In this document: in pieces, positions 1 through 5,126 of the stretch
Layout of the letters: every line of letters starts with the position of its first letter
Position numbering within the stretch: the first letter of the stretch is position 1
Assembly: GCA_031553435.1 (NCBI GenBank)
Contig: JAVBLQ010000144.1
Span: 1-5,432 of the forward strand
Origin: JAVBLQ01 sp031553435
Lineage (GTDB): Bacteria; Bacteroidota; Bacteroidia; Bacteroidales; Azobacteroidaceae
Length of the DNA stretch: 5,432 bases
Direction of reading: 5' to 3'
Notes under the pieces: generated by a model
The model's database searches: none
Told to the model about the DNA's origin: nothing
What the model saw: only the letters and a program-made list of their open reading frames with translations
Position numbers and translations under genes: made by a program

Positions 1-32
1 AGAAAATTTAAACAGATTATTAATAAAAATAT

Positions 33-800
33 ATGTTGATTTTAATTTCACCGGCCAAAACCATGGCCTCCACTTCCCGTATAAAAGTAGAAGAGAGTAC
101 AATCCCTCGATTTTCGGAAGAAGCAAAAGAAATTGCACTGAACATGGCACAATTTTCCGCAGACGAACTCGTCAGGATTCTGAAAATAAATCCGAAATTG
201 GCTGCAGAAAACTATTTACGTTTTCAAAACTTCTTTTCAGATGAAAACCAAGCATTACAAGCCATTTTAGCTTATACCGGAATCGTATTTAAGAATATCA
301 ATCCCAAAGATTTTACTCCGGCAGATTTTGAATTTGCCCAAAATCATTTGAGAATTGCATCTTTCGGATATGGCCTGTTACGTCCATTGGACCTGATCAA
401 AAACTATCGGATGGAATCTGATGTAAAACTACCGGAACTTACAGACGGAAATATGTATTCGTATTGGCAGAAAAAACAAACATCGACATTAATCAAAGAT
501 ATAAAAAATGCCGGAGAACCGCTTGTTTATCTGGCCAGTATGGAAATACAACCTGCTTTTGACTGGAAAAAAGTCGAAAAATCGGTTCGTATTATCACTC
601 CTGATTTTAAAGTCTGGAAAAATGGAATTCCTCAAACCATCGTGATCTACGCCAAGATGGCCAGAGGTCAGATGAGTCGTTTTATTATTAAAAATCAAAT
701 CAGTAATCCCGAAGAGTTGAAAGCCTTTTCATGGGAAGGCTTTGTTTATAATGAAACTCTTTCCGAAGGAGACAACTGGGTGTTTATGCAGGAAGGATAA
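33..800 (+). CDS. yaaA: Peroxide stress protein YaaA (DUF328/UPF0246)
   Basis: The 255-residue product has the family's N-terminus (MLILISPAKTM) and conserved blocks in the usual order: YTGIVFKNI near residue 81, FGYGLLRPLDLIKNYRME near 110-127, YLASMEIQPAFDW near 166-178, and IVIYAKMARGQMSRFII near 202-218, followed by the C-terminal GFVYNE block. The length matches the roughly 250-260 residues usual for the family, so the gene looks intact. In E. coli, YaaA is induced by OxyR and limits oxidative damage by lowering free intracellular iron; the protein is cytoplasmic and the family has been reported to bind DNA. Whether peroxide controls this copy cannot be judged, because only 32 AT-rich bases precede the start and no promoter match is visible. 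The ATG at 33 is chosen because it begins the conserved motif exactly. The gene is followed after 2 bp by a GNAT gene and is probably co-transcribed with it. Confidence 0.95.
   Translation: MLILISPAKTMASTSRIKVEESTIPRFSEEAKEIALNMAQFSADELVRILKINPKLAAENYLRFQNFFSDENQALQAILAYTGIVFKNINPKDFTPADFEFAQNHLRIASFGYGLLRPLDLIKNYRMESDVKLPELTDGNMYSYWQKKQTSTLIKDIKNAGEPLVYLASMEIQPAFDWKKVEKSVRIITPDFKVWKNGIPQTIVIYAKMARGQMSRFIIKNQISNPEELKAFSWEGFVYNETLSEGDNWVFMQEG
791..797 (+). promoter_or_regulatory. Shine-Dalgarno-like site for the GNAT gene, inside the end of yaaA
   Basis: The purine run GGAAGGA lies five bases before the ATG at 803, within the last codons of yaaA. Purine-rich sites this clear are uncommon in Bacteroidota, where most genes lack one. 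Together with the 2-bp gap it supports the start at 803 and coupled translation of the two genes. The function is inferred from position only. Confidence 0.45.
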
Positions 801-802
801 AA

Positions 803-1333
803 ATGGAACGAATAAACATAATTACGATTGATCATCCTTATTTTCCATCAGTTTGGAGAATCTATGAATTTTCGTTCCCTCTTTGTGAACGAAGAACTCT
901 TGAAGATCAGAAGCGCATTTTTTCCGATCAAAGCTATTTTCTGGATGCCTGGATTGAAGACGGGAAGGTTGTAGGAATTATTGGCTGGTGGAATTGTGAA
1001 AATCTACGTTTTGTAGAACATTATGCCATTGCACCTGAATATCGTTCGTCCGGATACGGAAGCTCTTTTTTATCAGAATGGATAAATGATAGTATAACAC
1101 CAGTATTATTAGAGATTGAACCGGTTGTAGATGAAATTACCCAACGAAGAAAAAAATTCTATATGAATTTGGGATTCCTGGAGAATAACATTAAACACAA
1201 ACAACCTCCATATCATAAAGAAACTGGTTATGTAGAAATGCAAATCATGTCTTATCCTCGATTGATCGAAGAAAAAGACTATCAAACATTCTATCAGAAA
1301 CAATGTTCTGAAATTATGCCGGTGTTCAGATAA
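803..1333 (+). CDS. GNAT family N-acetyltransferase
   Basis: The 176-residue protein has a GNAT fold signature. Residues 55-62 (KVVGIIGW) form the central strand, residues 72-78 (EHYAIAP) lead into the acetyl-CoA pyrophosphate loop R81-S-S-G84-Y-G86, and FYMNLGF (119-125) is the usual motif-B segment. It would transfer an acetyl group from acetyl-CoA to an amine, with the substrate unknown. The last 35 or so residues extend past the core fold and are rich in charged and aromatic residues. The ATG at 803 is preceded by a good ribosome-binding site. The gene sits 2 bp behind yaaA, suggesting an operon, but this pairing does not itself reveal a substrate. It converges on the DUF1761 gene with a 27-bp gap and no evident terminator hairpin. 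Confidence 0.88.
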   Translation: MERINIITIDHPYFPSVWRIYEFSFPLCERRTLEDQKRIFSDQSYFLDAWIEDGKVVGIIGWWNCENLRFVEHYAIAPEYRSSGYGSSFLSEWINDSITPVLLEIEPVVDEITQRRKKFYMNLGFLENNIKHKQPPYHKETGYVEMQIMSYPRLIEEKDYQTFYQKQCSEIMPVFR

Positions 1334-1360
1334 ATCTCAATTCCGGAAACATTAAGAAAT

Positions 1361-1774
1361 TCAAATTAACGCAAAAAGAATAAAAATTACACCTGCAACA
1401 AATGTATATCCTGCTTCAATCAAAGCAGCTGTAAAATATTCATCCCATTTGGTGTAACGGAATTTAAGGTTTCCTTTCTGCCAACCGCAAAAAGCGACGA
1501 GAACCAAAATAGCAAGCCATAGTGAAATTGTCGTAAGAACGAAAAATGTTAACCCTGATAAAGCTGTTGCCATTAATTGAGTCAGCATCGTTATGCATGT
1601 ATTTGAAGATTGGATCTTTTCCGGGATTTCAACTTTAAATACTCTCATCCATGCTTTGGAGAATAATACCGAATACCACAATGCTCCCACGGCAAAGGCC
1701 ACAATTACAGAAATTATATACCATAACCAATTTACATGTGAGAACAATCCGCAAAAAGAAGAACAGGTTTCCAT
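1361..1774 (-). CDS. DUF1761 family membrane protein
   Basis: The 137-residue product is mostly hydrophobic, with about four membrane helices at residues 15-37, 62-82, 83-98 and 119-137. The block VGALWYSVLFSKAWMR (29-44), just after the first helix, is the recognisable DUF1761 signature (GALWYSP-like followed by G/S-K-x-W). Function is unknown for the family; it is expected in the inner membrane. The N-terminal METCSSFCG carries two cysteines but is not a lipobox, since no hydrophobic stretch precedes them. The ATG at 1774 is supported by a well-placed promoter match 37-67 bp upstream. The gene is alone on its strand and convergent with the GNAT gene. Upstream lies decayed acetyltransferase sequence, so the local gene order has been rearranged. 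Confidence 0.85.
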   Translation of the reverse strand: METCSSFCGLFSHVNWLWYIISVIVAFAVGALWYSVLFSKAWMRVFKVEIPEKIQSSNTCITMLTQLMATALSGLTFFVLTTISLWLAILVLVAFCGWQKGNLKFRYTKWDEYFTAALIEAGYTFVAGVIFILFALI

Positions 1775-1810
1775 ATAATTGATTTTTAAGTTTGATTAAA
1801 ATTGGTATCG

Positions 1811-1841
1811 CAAATATACAAAAAAGTTATGTATATGGAAA
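1811..1841 (-). promoter_or_regulatory. Bacteroidota-type promoter for the DUF1761 gene
   Basis: Reading the minus strand, a perfect -7 box TATATTTG (TAnnTTTG consensus) occupies 1818-1811. A TTTC at 1841-1838 stands in for the -33 TTTG, with a 19-base gap, within the known 19-21 spacing of the primary sigma factor of this phylum. This would give a transcript starting near 1804 with a leader of about 30 nt. The -33 box lies inside the acetyltransferase relic. Confidence 0.55.
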
Positions 1842-1938
1842 TAATTCTACGATTGGAGCCGGAAGTGTTGTTACAAAATCTATTCCGGCACATTGCCTGG
1901 CTGTAGGCAATCCATGCCGTATTATCAATTACTTGTGA
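1831..1938 (+). pseudogene. 3' relic of a hexapeptide-repeat (LbH) acetyltransferase
   Basis: One plus-strand frame reads as the C-terminal end of a maltose/galactoside O-acetyltransferase-type protein: a G-N-N-S-T-I hexapeptide turn, then GAGSVVTKSIP and LAVGNPCRII, ending in a TGA stop at 1936-1938. These are the last coil of the left-handed beta helix and the following 'VGNPxRxI' motif that closes such enzymes. Upstream of about 1831 the frame stays open but no longer resembles the family (it passes through the promoter of the DUF1761 gene), and there is no plausible start. About 35 residues remain of a protein normally near 180-200 residues. The missing 5' part implies deletion or insertion at about 1830. 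No function is expected. Confidence 0.75.
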
Positions 1939-2050
1939 GTATATATTATTTTTTCCGATAAATTTAATTATGTCACATACTCAGTATAAAAATTATTCCT
2001 TATTTTATTTCCGCAAAGTGGATTTGTTAAAGGAATTGATTGCCGGAAAA
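1939..2050. other. AT-rich intergenic DNA between the relic and the repeat array
   Basis: No family-like coding sequence, promoter or strong hairpin was found. A 58-codon open frame starts at an ATG at 1970 and runs into the repeat array, stopping at 2146; it looks incidental because its second half is repeat sequence. The last bases before the array (TTGCCGGAAAATGTCGC) resemble a degenerate repeat junction, suggesting an eroded array edge. Confidence 0.5.
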
Positions 2051-2292
2051 TGTCGCAAACATAAAATTGTTCAGCGGGAGACTTGCGACATTGTCGCAAA
2101 CATAAATTTGCTCAGGCGCAGACTTGCGACATTGTCGCAAATGTAAATTTGCTCAGGCGCAGACTTGCGACATTGTCGCAAACGTAAATTTGCTCAGGCG
2201 CAGACTTGCGACATTGTCGCAAATGTAAATTTGCTCAGGCGCAGACTTGCGACATTGTCGCAAACGTAAAGTTGCTCAGGCGCAGACTTGCG
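2051..2292. repeat. Tandem array of 41-bp units with palindromic junctions (about 5.9 copies)
   Basis: Units begin at 2051, 2092, 2133, 2174, 2215 and 2256, exactly 41 bp apart. Each starts with TGTCGCAA and ends with TTGCGACA plus T, so consecutive units meet in a perfect 17-bp palindrome, TTGCGACA-T-TGTCGCAA, at 2083, 2124, 2165, 2206 and 2247. Between palindromes lies a conserved 24-bp segment (containing AAATTT and GCTCAGGCGCAGAC). Unit 1 differs at several positions, whereas units 2-6 are nearly identical. Units 3 and 5 are identical and share ATGT after the palindrome, while units 4 and 6 share ACGT, which suggests growth by an 82-bp dimer duplication. A representative unit has 20 G/C of 41, well above the flanks. 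Since 41 is not a multiple of 3 the frame shifts every copy, so the array is not built to encode protein. Possible roles are arrayed binding sites, RNA hairpins or a neutral minisatellite; none is shown. Confidence 0.92.
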
Positions 2293-2589
2293 GAAACTCT
2301 GGAACAGCATTTTACAAATAAAAGCAGGATAAAAACCGGAATAAACTTTCAGGAAAACTATAAAAGAAAGAAGTTTCTTCATCGGGTTTATGGGTATATA
2401 ATAAAATTTTGATTTACAAGATACAAATAACTCTTTGTAAAAAGTGACGAGGTGACTTTTCAGTTGATTTGTCTGAACCAAATTTTATAAAAATTGTTAT
2501 ATAATATTAGAGGACATTTAAATTTTGTATTGTAACTATTAAACAAAATATTGTTACTACTTAGAAAGTTATCTTTTATAAATATTTAT
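2293..2589. other. Intergenic region between the repeat array and the lipoprotein gene
   Basis: Nothing recognisable as a gene was found. Frames on both strands that begin in the repeats run on here, but they show no family motifs. A small imperfect hairpin at 2440-2460 (AAAAGT.AC / GT.ACTTTT, three-base loop) ends in four T's but is too weak to call a terminator. The segment from about 2480 to 2589 is very AT-rich and probably carries the promoter of the downstream lipoprotein gene. Confidence 0.45.
2493..2527 (+). promoter_or_regulatory. Possible promoter of the NlpE-like gene
   Basis: ATTG at 2493-2496 and TAAATTTTG at 2519-2527 resemble the -33 and -7 boxes of the phylum, but the gap is 22 bases and the -7 box fits only with one mismatch or one extra base. 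A second partial -7 match (TATCTTTT, 2570-2577) lies almost on top of the start codon. The region is so AT-rich that chance matches are likely. Confidence 0.22.
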
Positions 2590-3063
2590 ATGAAAAAGTT
2601 ATTTTTTATTGTTAGTCTTGGAGTTTTTATGATGTTGTTTTTCCTCAATTGTAAAAATGAAAAACAAAAGGAAGAAAATCAACCAAGTGTCCAAACTACA
2701 GAAGAAGACACTGTTTGGATTGATACTTATGAAGGAACTATACCATGTGCCGATTGTCCGGGTATTAAAGTCAATTTAAAATTAAACTGGACTATAGATA
2801 GTGGTGGCGAAAACACTTACACTCTGACAGAAGAGTATATAGACAGGGATACGATTATATCATCTGGAAAATTTAATCCGGAACGTGGATTTAAAAATGA
2901 TAATAATGCCACTATTATAGTCTTGAATTGGGACAAACCGGAAAAAAATCAAAGATATTATGTCTGGTTCAGCAATGAACCTGAGATTCTGCATGTGTTA
3001 AGTCCGAAAAAGGAATTGATCGAAAGGGCAGGATTGAATTATACTTTGGAAAAAGTAGAGTAA
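2590..3063 (+). CDS. NlpE-like copper-resistance/envelope lipoprotein (N-terminal NlpE domain only)
   Basis: The 157-residue product begins with a lipoprotein signal: MKK, a hydrophobic stretch (4-19) and Cys21 preceded by Phe-Leu-Asn. A charged, flexible linker (22-40) follows. Residues 47-58, YEGTIPCADCPG, are the hallmark of the NlpE N-terminal domain, with the Cys53-x-x-Cys56 pair. The rest fits the small beta barrel of that family: LTEEYIDRD (79-87), SSGKF (91-95) and a C-terminal YTLEK strand. In E. coli, NlpE is an outer-membrane lipoprotein that senses surface contact and envelope or copper stress through Cpx. Bacteroidota homologues are shorter and lack the C-terminal domain, so the Cpx role should not be assumed. 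The ATG at 2590 is chosen over an upstream in-frame TTG at 2551 because it starts the signal peptide directly. Asn before the lipobox Cys is somewhat unusual. The gene converges on the pectinesterase gene with a 20-bp gap. Confidence 0.85.
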   Translation: MKKLFFIVSLGVFMMLFFLNCKNEKQKEENQPSVQTTEEDTVWIDTYEGTIPCADCPGIKVNLKLNWTIDSGGENTYTLTEEYIDRDTIISSGKFNPERGFKNDNNATIIVLNWDKPEKNQRYYVWFSNEPEILHVLSPKKELIERAGLNYTLEKVE

Positions 3064-3083
3064 AAAATAAGGTTGTGATGTAT

Positions 3084-4844
3084 TTATCTTTTTATTTCAA
3101 CAATGCTGTTCCCATTTTTTGCCGGATTCCAACCATCATCTCCTGATAAAACTTCTTCAACAGAATAACCTTTCAGGTTTTTCAATTGATGGCTCCAGGA
3201 AACTCGTTTGGAGATATCAGCCCCTTCTCCTGAATTTTGATACTCAGCAAAAAAAGTTGTTTTTTCGGCTTCCGGTTTTTTCCAATTGTGCCAGCCTTCC
3301 GGACAAATATGTTTTCCTAAGTTACAGTGAATAAATACAGATTGAGCCTCCGGACGCCAGGGACGACCAAGATAAACTTCCGAAACTCTTTCATCCGCGA
3401 TCAGTTTGCAGTTCATAAAGACATAGCCGTATTTCTGTCCCGGATCTGTGGATGGCGCTGTAATATATCCATTGTCAAGACTTTTGATTGTACAATTATT
3501 GAACAAAGCAGTGCTCCATCCGAAAATAAAATCAATAGTACCTTCGATGTAACAATTTTCATAGTACTGGCGACTTTTCTTCCCATAAGTATAAAGCGTA
3601 TCCTGATTTCCCAGAAAGCGACAGTTTTTGAAATAAACCCGGTCAGCAGCTACAAAACAGGCAACAGCTTGTCCTACTTTCCCGGCAGTGTTAGTAAAAG
3701 TTATATTTTCTGCATAAAAATCGGGAGCGTAGATATAGATGGTTGAAGATCCGGATGTTCCCATATTTTCCCCGAAACAATTTGGTTTGGAAGCATAATC
3801 GTTGTTTGTAATAATGGTTTCATCTTCTCCGGTTAGCGACACATTGATTTTGGATTCGGGGACAATTATTTTTTCTTTGTATTCACCAGCTCTTATTAAA
3901 ATTGTTGTACGCTTGCTTTTCCTGAAATCGGGTACGGCATCAATGGCTTCCTTTATTGTAAAAAAATCACCGCTTCCATCTTTCGCAACTACAAAATCGT
4001 AATGACATACAAAAGGTTTCAATGCAGGAACGGCCTCTGCAATTCGATCTATTGTCATCCCGGCTAATATACGTGCTCCATAAATATTCAGATGGGTATT
4101 ATCCTCCCGTCCTTGTGGTATAGCAAGAATGGCATTGGGTGCGATCCATACAAAAAGTTTTTTCGATGTTTCGGGTCCCAGTCCTTCGATATAATTATGG
4201 CTCAGCTTGTTCATGTCAACAAAAGGAACATTGAGTTCTTTAGCTACGTTCCGGGGAGAATCCAAATATTTTCCATGTGTATCGATCAAAATAGTTCCTT
4301 CCTTTTCCATAGAATTTTCAGATGGTATGCGTGGCTTGTCAGGATTTTCTTTATAGACTGCATCATCGGAAGCAATAGCCAAAGAAGCATCGGATTTGCC
4401 GAAATTACGACGCACAATACTATTGAAAAGTACAGGATTAGCACCTTTGGCTCGCGTTTCAGTTACAAAACGACGCAGGTTTTCATCAAAAGTAGATCCG
4501 GGTTCAGTATGCCTGGCTTCGTCAGGTTTTTCATCATTATGTCCGAATTGAATAAATACATAATCGCCGGGATTGAGCTTATCAAGTACTTTCTGCCAAC
4601 GACCTTCATCAATAAAACTTTTGGACGAACGTCCGTTTGCAGCATGATTGTCTATCCGAATATACCGGGAGTCTAAAAAACCGCCAAGCATTTGCCCCCA
4701 ACCACGTTCAGGATTATCTCCGGCAAGTGGTTTGTTGGCCATTGTAGAATCTCCGATCATATAAATAGTAATCTTGTGATTTGTAGTATTAAACGCAGAT
4801 AGAAGAAGAGTAGCAAAGAGAATCAGTAATATTTTTGTTTTCAT
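3084..4844 (-). CDS. Secreted bifunctional pectin esterase: SGNH (CE12-like) plus pectin methylesterase (CE8)
   Basis: Residue numbers count from the first in-frame ATG at 4862. The signal peptide MKTKILLILF... starts at residue 7 (4844); it has no lipobox Cys, so export to the periplasm or beyond is expected. Residues 31-275 are an SGNH hydrolase of rhamnogalacturonan-acetylesterase type: G37-D-S39-T with the nucleophile serine, N76-G, G107-H-N109-D, and D254-N-T-H257 completing the triad. Residues 288-575 are a right-handed beta-helix pectin methylesterase: GQAVA with Q398, Q420-D421-T-L, GTID444FIFG and LGR500PW502. D421 and D444 are the catalytic acids. All key residues of both domains are present. 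The enzyme should remove O-acetyl groups from rhamnogalacturonan and methyl esters from homogalacturonan, opening pectin to lyases. The 4844 start is preferred because a promoter match would place the transcript start near 4872, leaving about 28 nt of leader; ATGs at 4856 and 4862 remain possible. Confidence 0.93.
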   Translation of the reverse strand: MKTKILLILFATLLLSAFNTTNHKITIYMIGDSTMANKPLAGDNPERGWGQMLGGFLDSRYIRIDNHAANGRSSKSFIDEGRWQKVLDKLNPGDYVFIQFGHNDEKPDEARHTEPGSTFDENLRRFVTETRAKGANPVLFNSIVRRNFGKSDASLAIASDDAVYKENPDKPRIPSENSMEKEGTILIDTHGKYLDSPRNVAKELNVPFVDMNKLSHNYIEGLGPETSKKLFVWIAPNAILAIPQGREDNTHLNIYGARILAGMTIDRIAEAVPALKPFVCHYDFVVAKDGSGDFFTIKEAIDAVPDFRKSKRTTILIRAGEYKEKIIVPESKINVSLTGEDETIITNNDYASKPNCFGENMGTSGSSTIYIYAPDFYAENITFTNTAGKVGQAVACFVAADRVYFKNCRFLGNQDTLYTYGKKSRQYYENCYIEGTIDFIFGWSTALFNNCTIKSLDNGYITAPSTDPGQKYGYVFMNCKLIADERVSEVYLGRPWRPEAQSVFIHCNLGKHICPEGWHNWKKPEAEKTTFFAEYQNSGEGADISKRVSWSHQLKNLKGYSVEEVLSGDDGWNPAKNGNSIVEIKR

Positions 4845-4878
4845 AATGAAATTCATGTTCATATTTTCAATATGAATA

Positions 4879-4909
4879 CAAAATTACACAAAAAAATATC
4901 CTTTGCATA
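4879..4909 (-). promoter_or_regulatory. Bacteroidota-type promoter for the pectin esterase gene
   Basis: On the minus strand, TAATTTTG at 4886-4879 is a perfect TAnnTTTG -7 box. TATG at 4909-4906 matches the -33 TTTG at three of four positions, with a 19-base gap. The predicted transcript start is near 4872. A complete -7 box at this distance from a start codon is more than chance would usually give, but the region is AT-rich. Confidence 0.48.
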
Positions 4910-4933
4910 GAGGAGATGAGTATTTCAAGAGTT

Positions 4934-5082
4934 TCAACGCAGAGCGGCCCCCTAATGGCCTCTCCCAAGCACTCCGCACTCTGGTTTGTGTTAAAAGGAA
5001 TAAAAAAGAACCGTGCGGGTGTGGAATTGTCTGCGTTGACATGCCCTTGTATCCGTTTCACAACGGAAATATTTGTTTTTTT
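4934..5082 (+). ncRNA. Candidate structured small RNA (three-way junction plus terminator)
   Basis: TCAACGCAGA at 4934-4943 is perfectly complementary to TCTGCGTTGA at 5030-5039, closing a 10-bp helix. Inside it are two further hairpins. The first is 4942-4964 (GAGcGGCC with GGCCtCTC, seven of eight paired, seven-base loop), which competes with the last two pairs of the closing helix. The second is an extended arm in which 4970-4979 pairs with 5013-5023 (six contiguous pairs, a T-G pair, a bulge, three more) and continues inward as GGTT 4983-4986 with AACC 5009-5012. A terminator-like hairpin with a T-tract follows at 5048-5082, giving the plus strand as the transcribed one. The segment is far richer in G/C than its surroundings. 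No matching promoter was found; the 5' end is probably between about 4905 and 4934. No known RNA family is recognised: tmRNA, RNase P and SRP signatures are absent, and a divergent 6S-like RNA cannot be excluded. Confidence 0.45.
5048..5082 (+). terminator. Rho-independent terminator-like hairpin, plus strand
   Basis: TCCGTT (5052-5057) pairs perfectly with AACGGA (5062-5067) around a four-base TCAC loop. The stem extends past one A-A mismatch by three more pairs (5048-5050 with 5069-5071, one of them G-T). It is followed at once by TTTGTTTTTTT (5072-5082). There is no plus-strand protein gene upstream to terminate, which is a main reason for proposing an RNA gene there. Confidence 0.55.
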
Positions 5083-5084
5083 GT

Positions 5085-5114
5085 TCCTGTCATTCAAATC
5101 AATGAATGACAGGA
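5085..5114. repeat. 12-bp perfect inverted repeat with 6-base loop
   Basis: TCCTGTCATTCA (5085-5096) and TGAATGACAGGA (5103-5114) are exact reverse complements. The repeat lies 12 bp past the stop codon of the minus-strand S74-domain gene, where a terminator is expected, but on that strand it is followed by an A-rich run, not T's. On the plus strand it is followed by moderately T-rich DNA. It could stabilise the 3' end of the minus-strand transcript, act as a non-canonical terminator or be a protein-binding site. Confidence 0.6.
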
Positions 5115-5126
5115 GATATTTAATTA

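Noticed and set aside
489..698. Minus-strand open frames inside yaaA, the GNAT gene and opposite the pectin esterase
   Set aside because: They are shadows of clearly recognised genes and show no family features of their own.
1970..2146. A 58-codon plus-strand open frame starting in unique sequence and entering the repeats
   Set aside because: More than half of it is repeat-derived or repeat-like, there is no ribosome-binding site or family motif, and it ends only because the frame shifts between 41-bp units.
2051..2292. CRISPR array reading of the palindromic repeats
   Set aside because: The 24-bp segments between the 17-bp palindromes are almost identical from copy to copy, the repeat is too short, and no cas genes are in the window. 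It is a tandem 41-bp repeat.
2440..2460. Hairpin AAAAGT.AC / GT.ACTTTT as a terminator
   Set aside because: It has a mismatch, mostly A-T pairs, only four T's at its end and no gene upstream to terminate.
2194..2481. Open frames on both strands spanning the right end of the repeat array
   Set aside because: Their starts or ends lie in the repeats and the remainder is AT-rich intergenic sequence with no recognisable motif. Similar frames would appear in any such array.
2551..2589. Earlier TTG start for the NlpE-like gene
   Set aside because: It would add 13 residues ahead of a complete lipoprotein signal peptide that starts at the ATG at 2590.
4930..5040. The folded region as a riboswitch in the leader of the pectin esterase gene
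   Set aside because: A good promoter match (4879-4909, minus strand) lies between the structure and the gene, so the main transcript would not include it, and the terminator-like T-tract is on the opposite strand. A second, upstream promoter could revive the idea.
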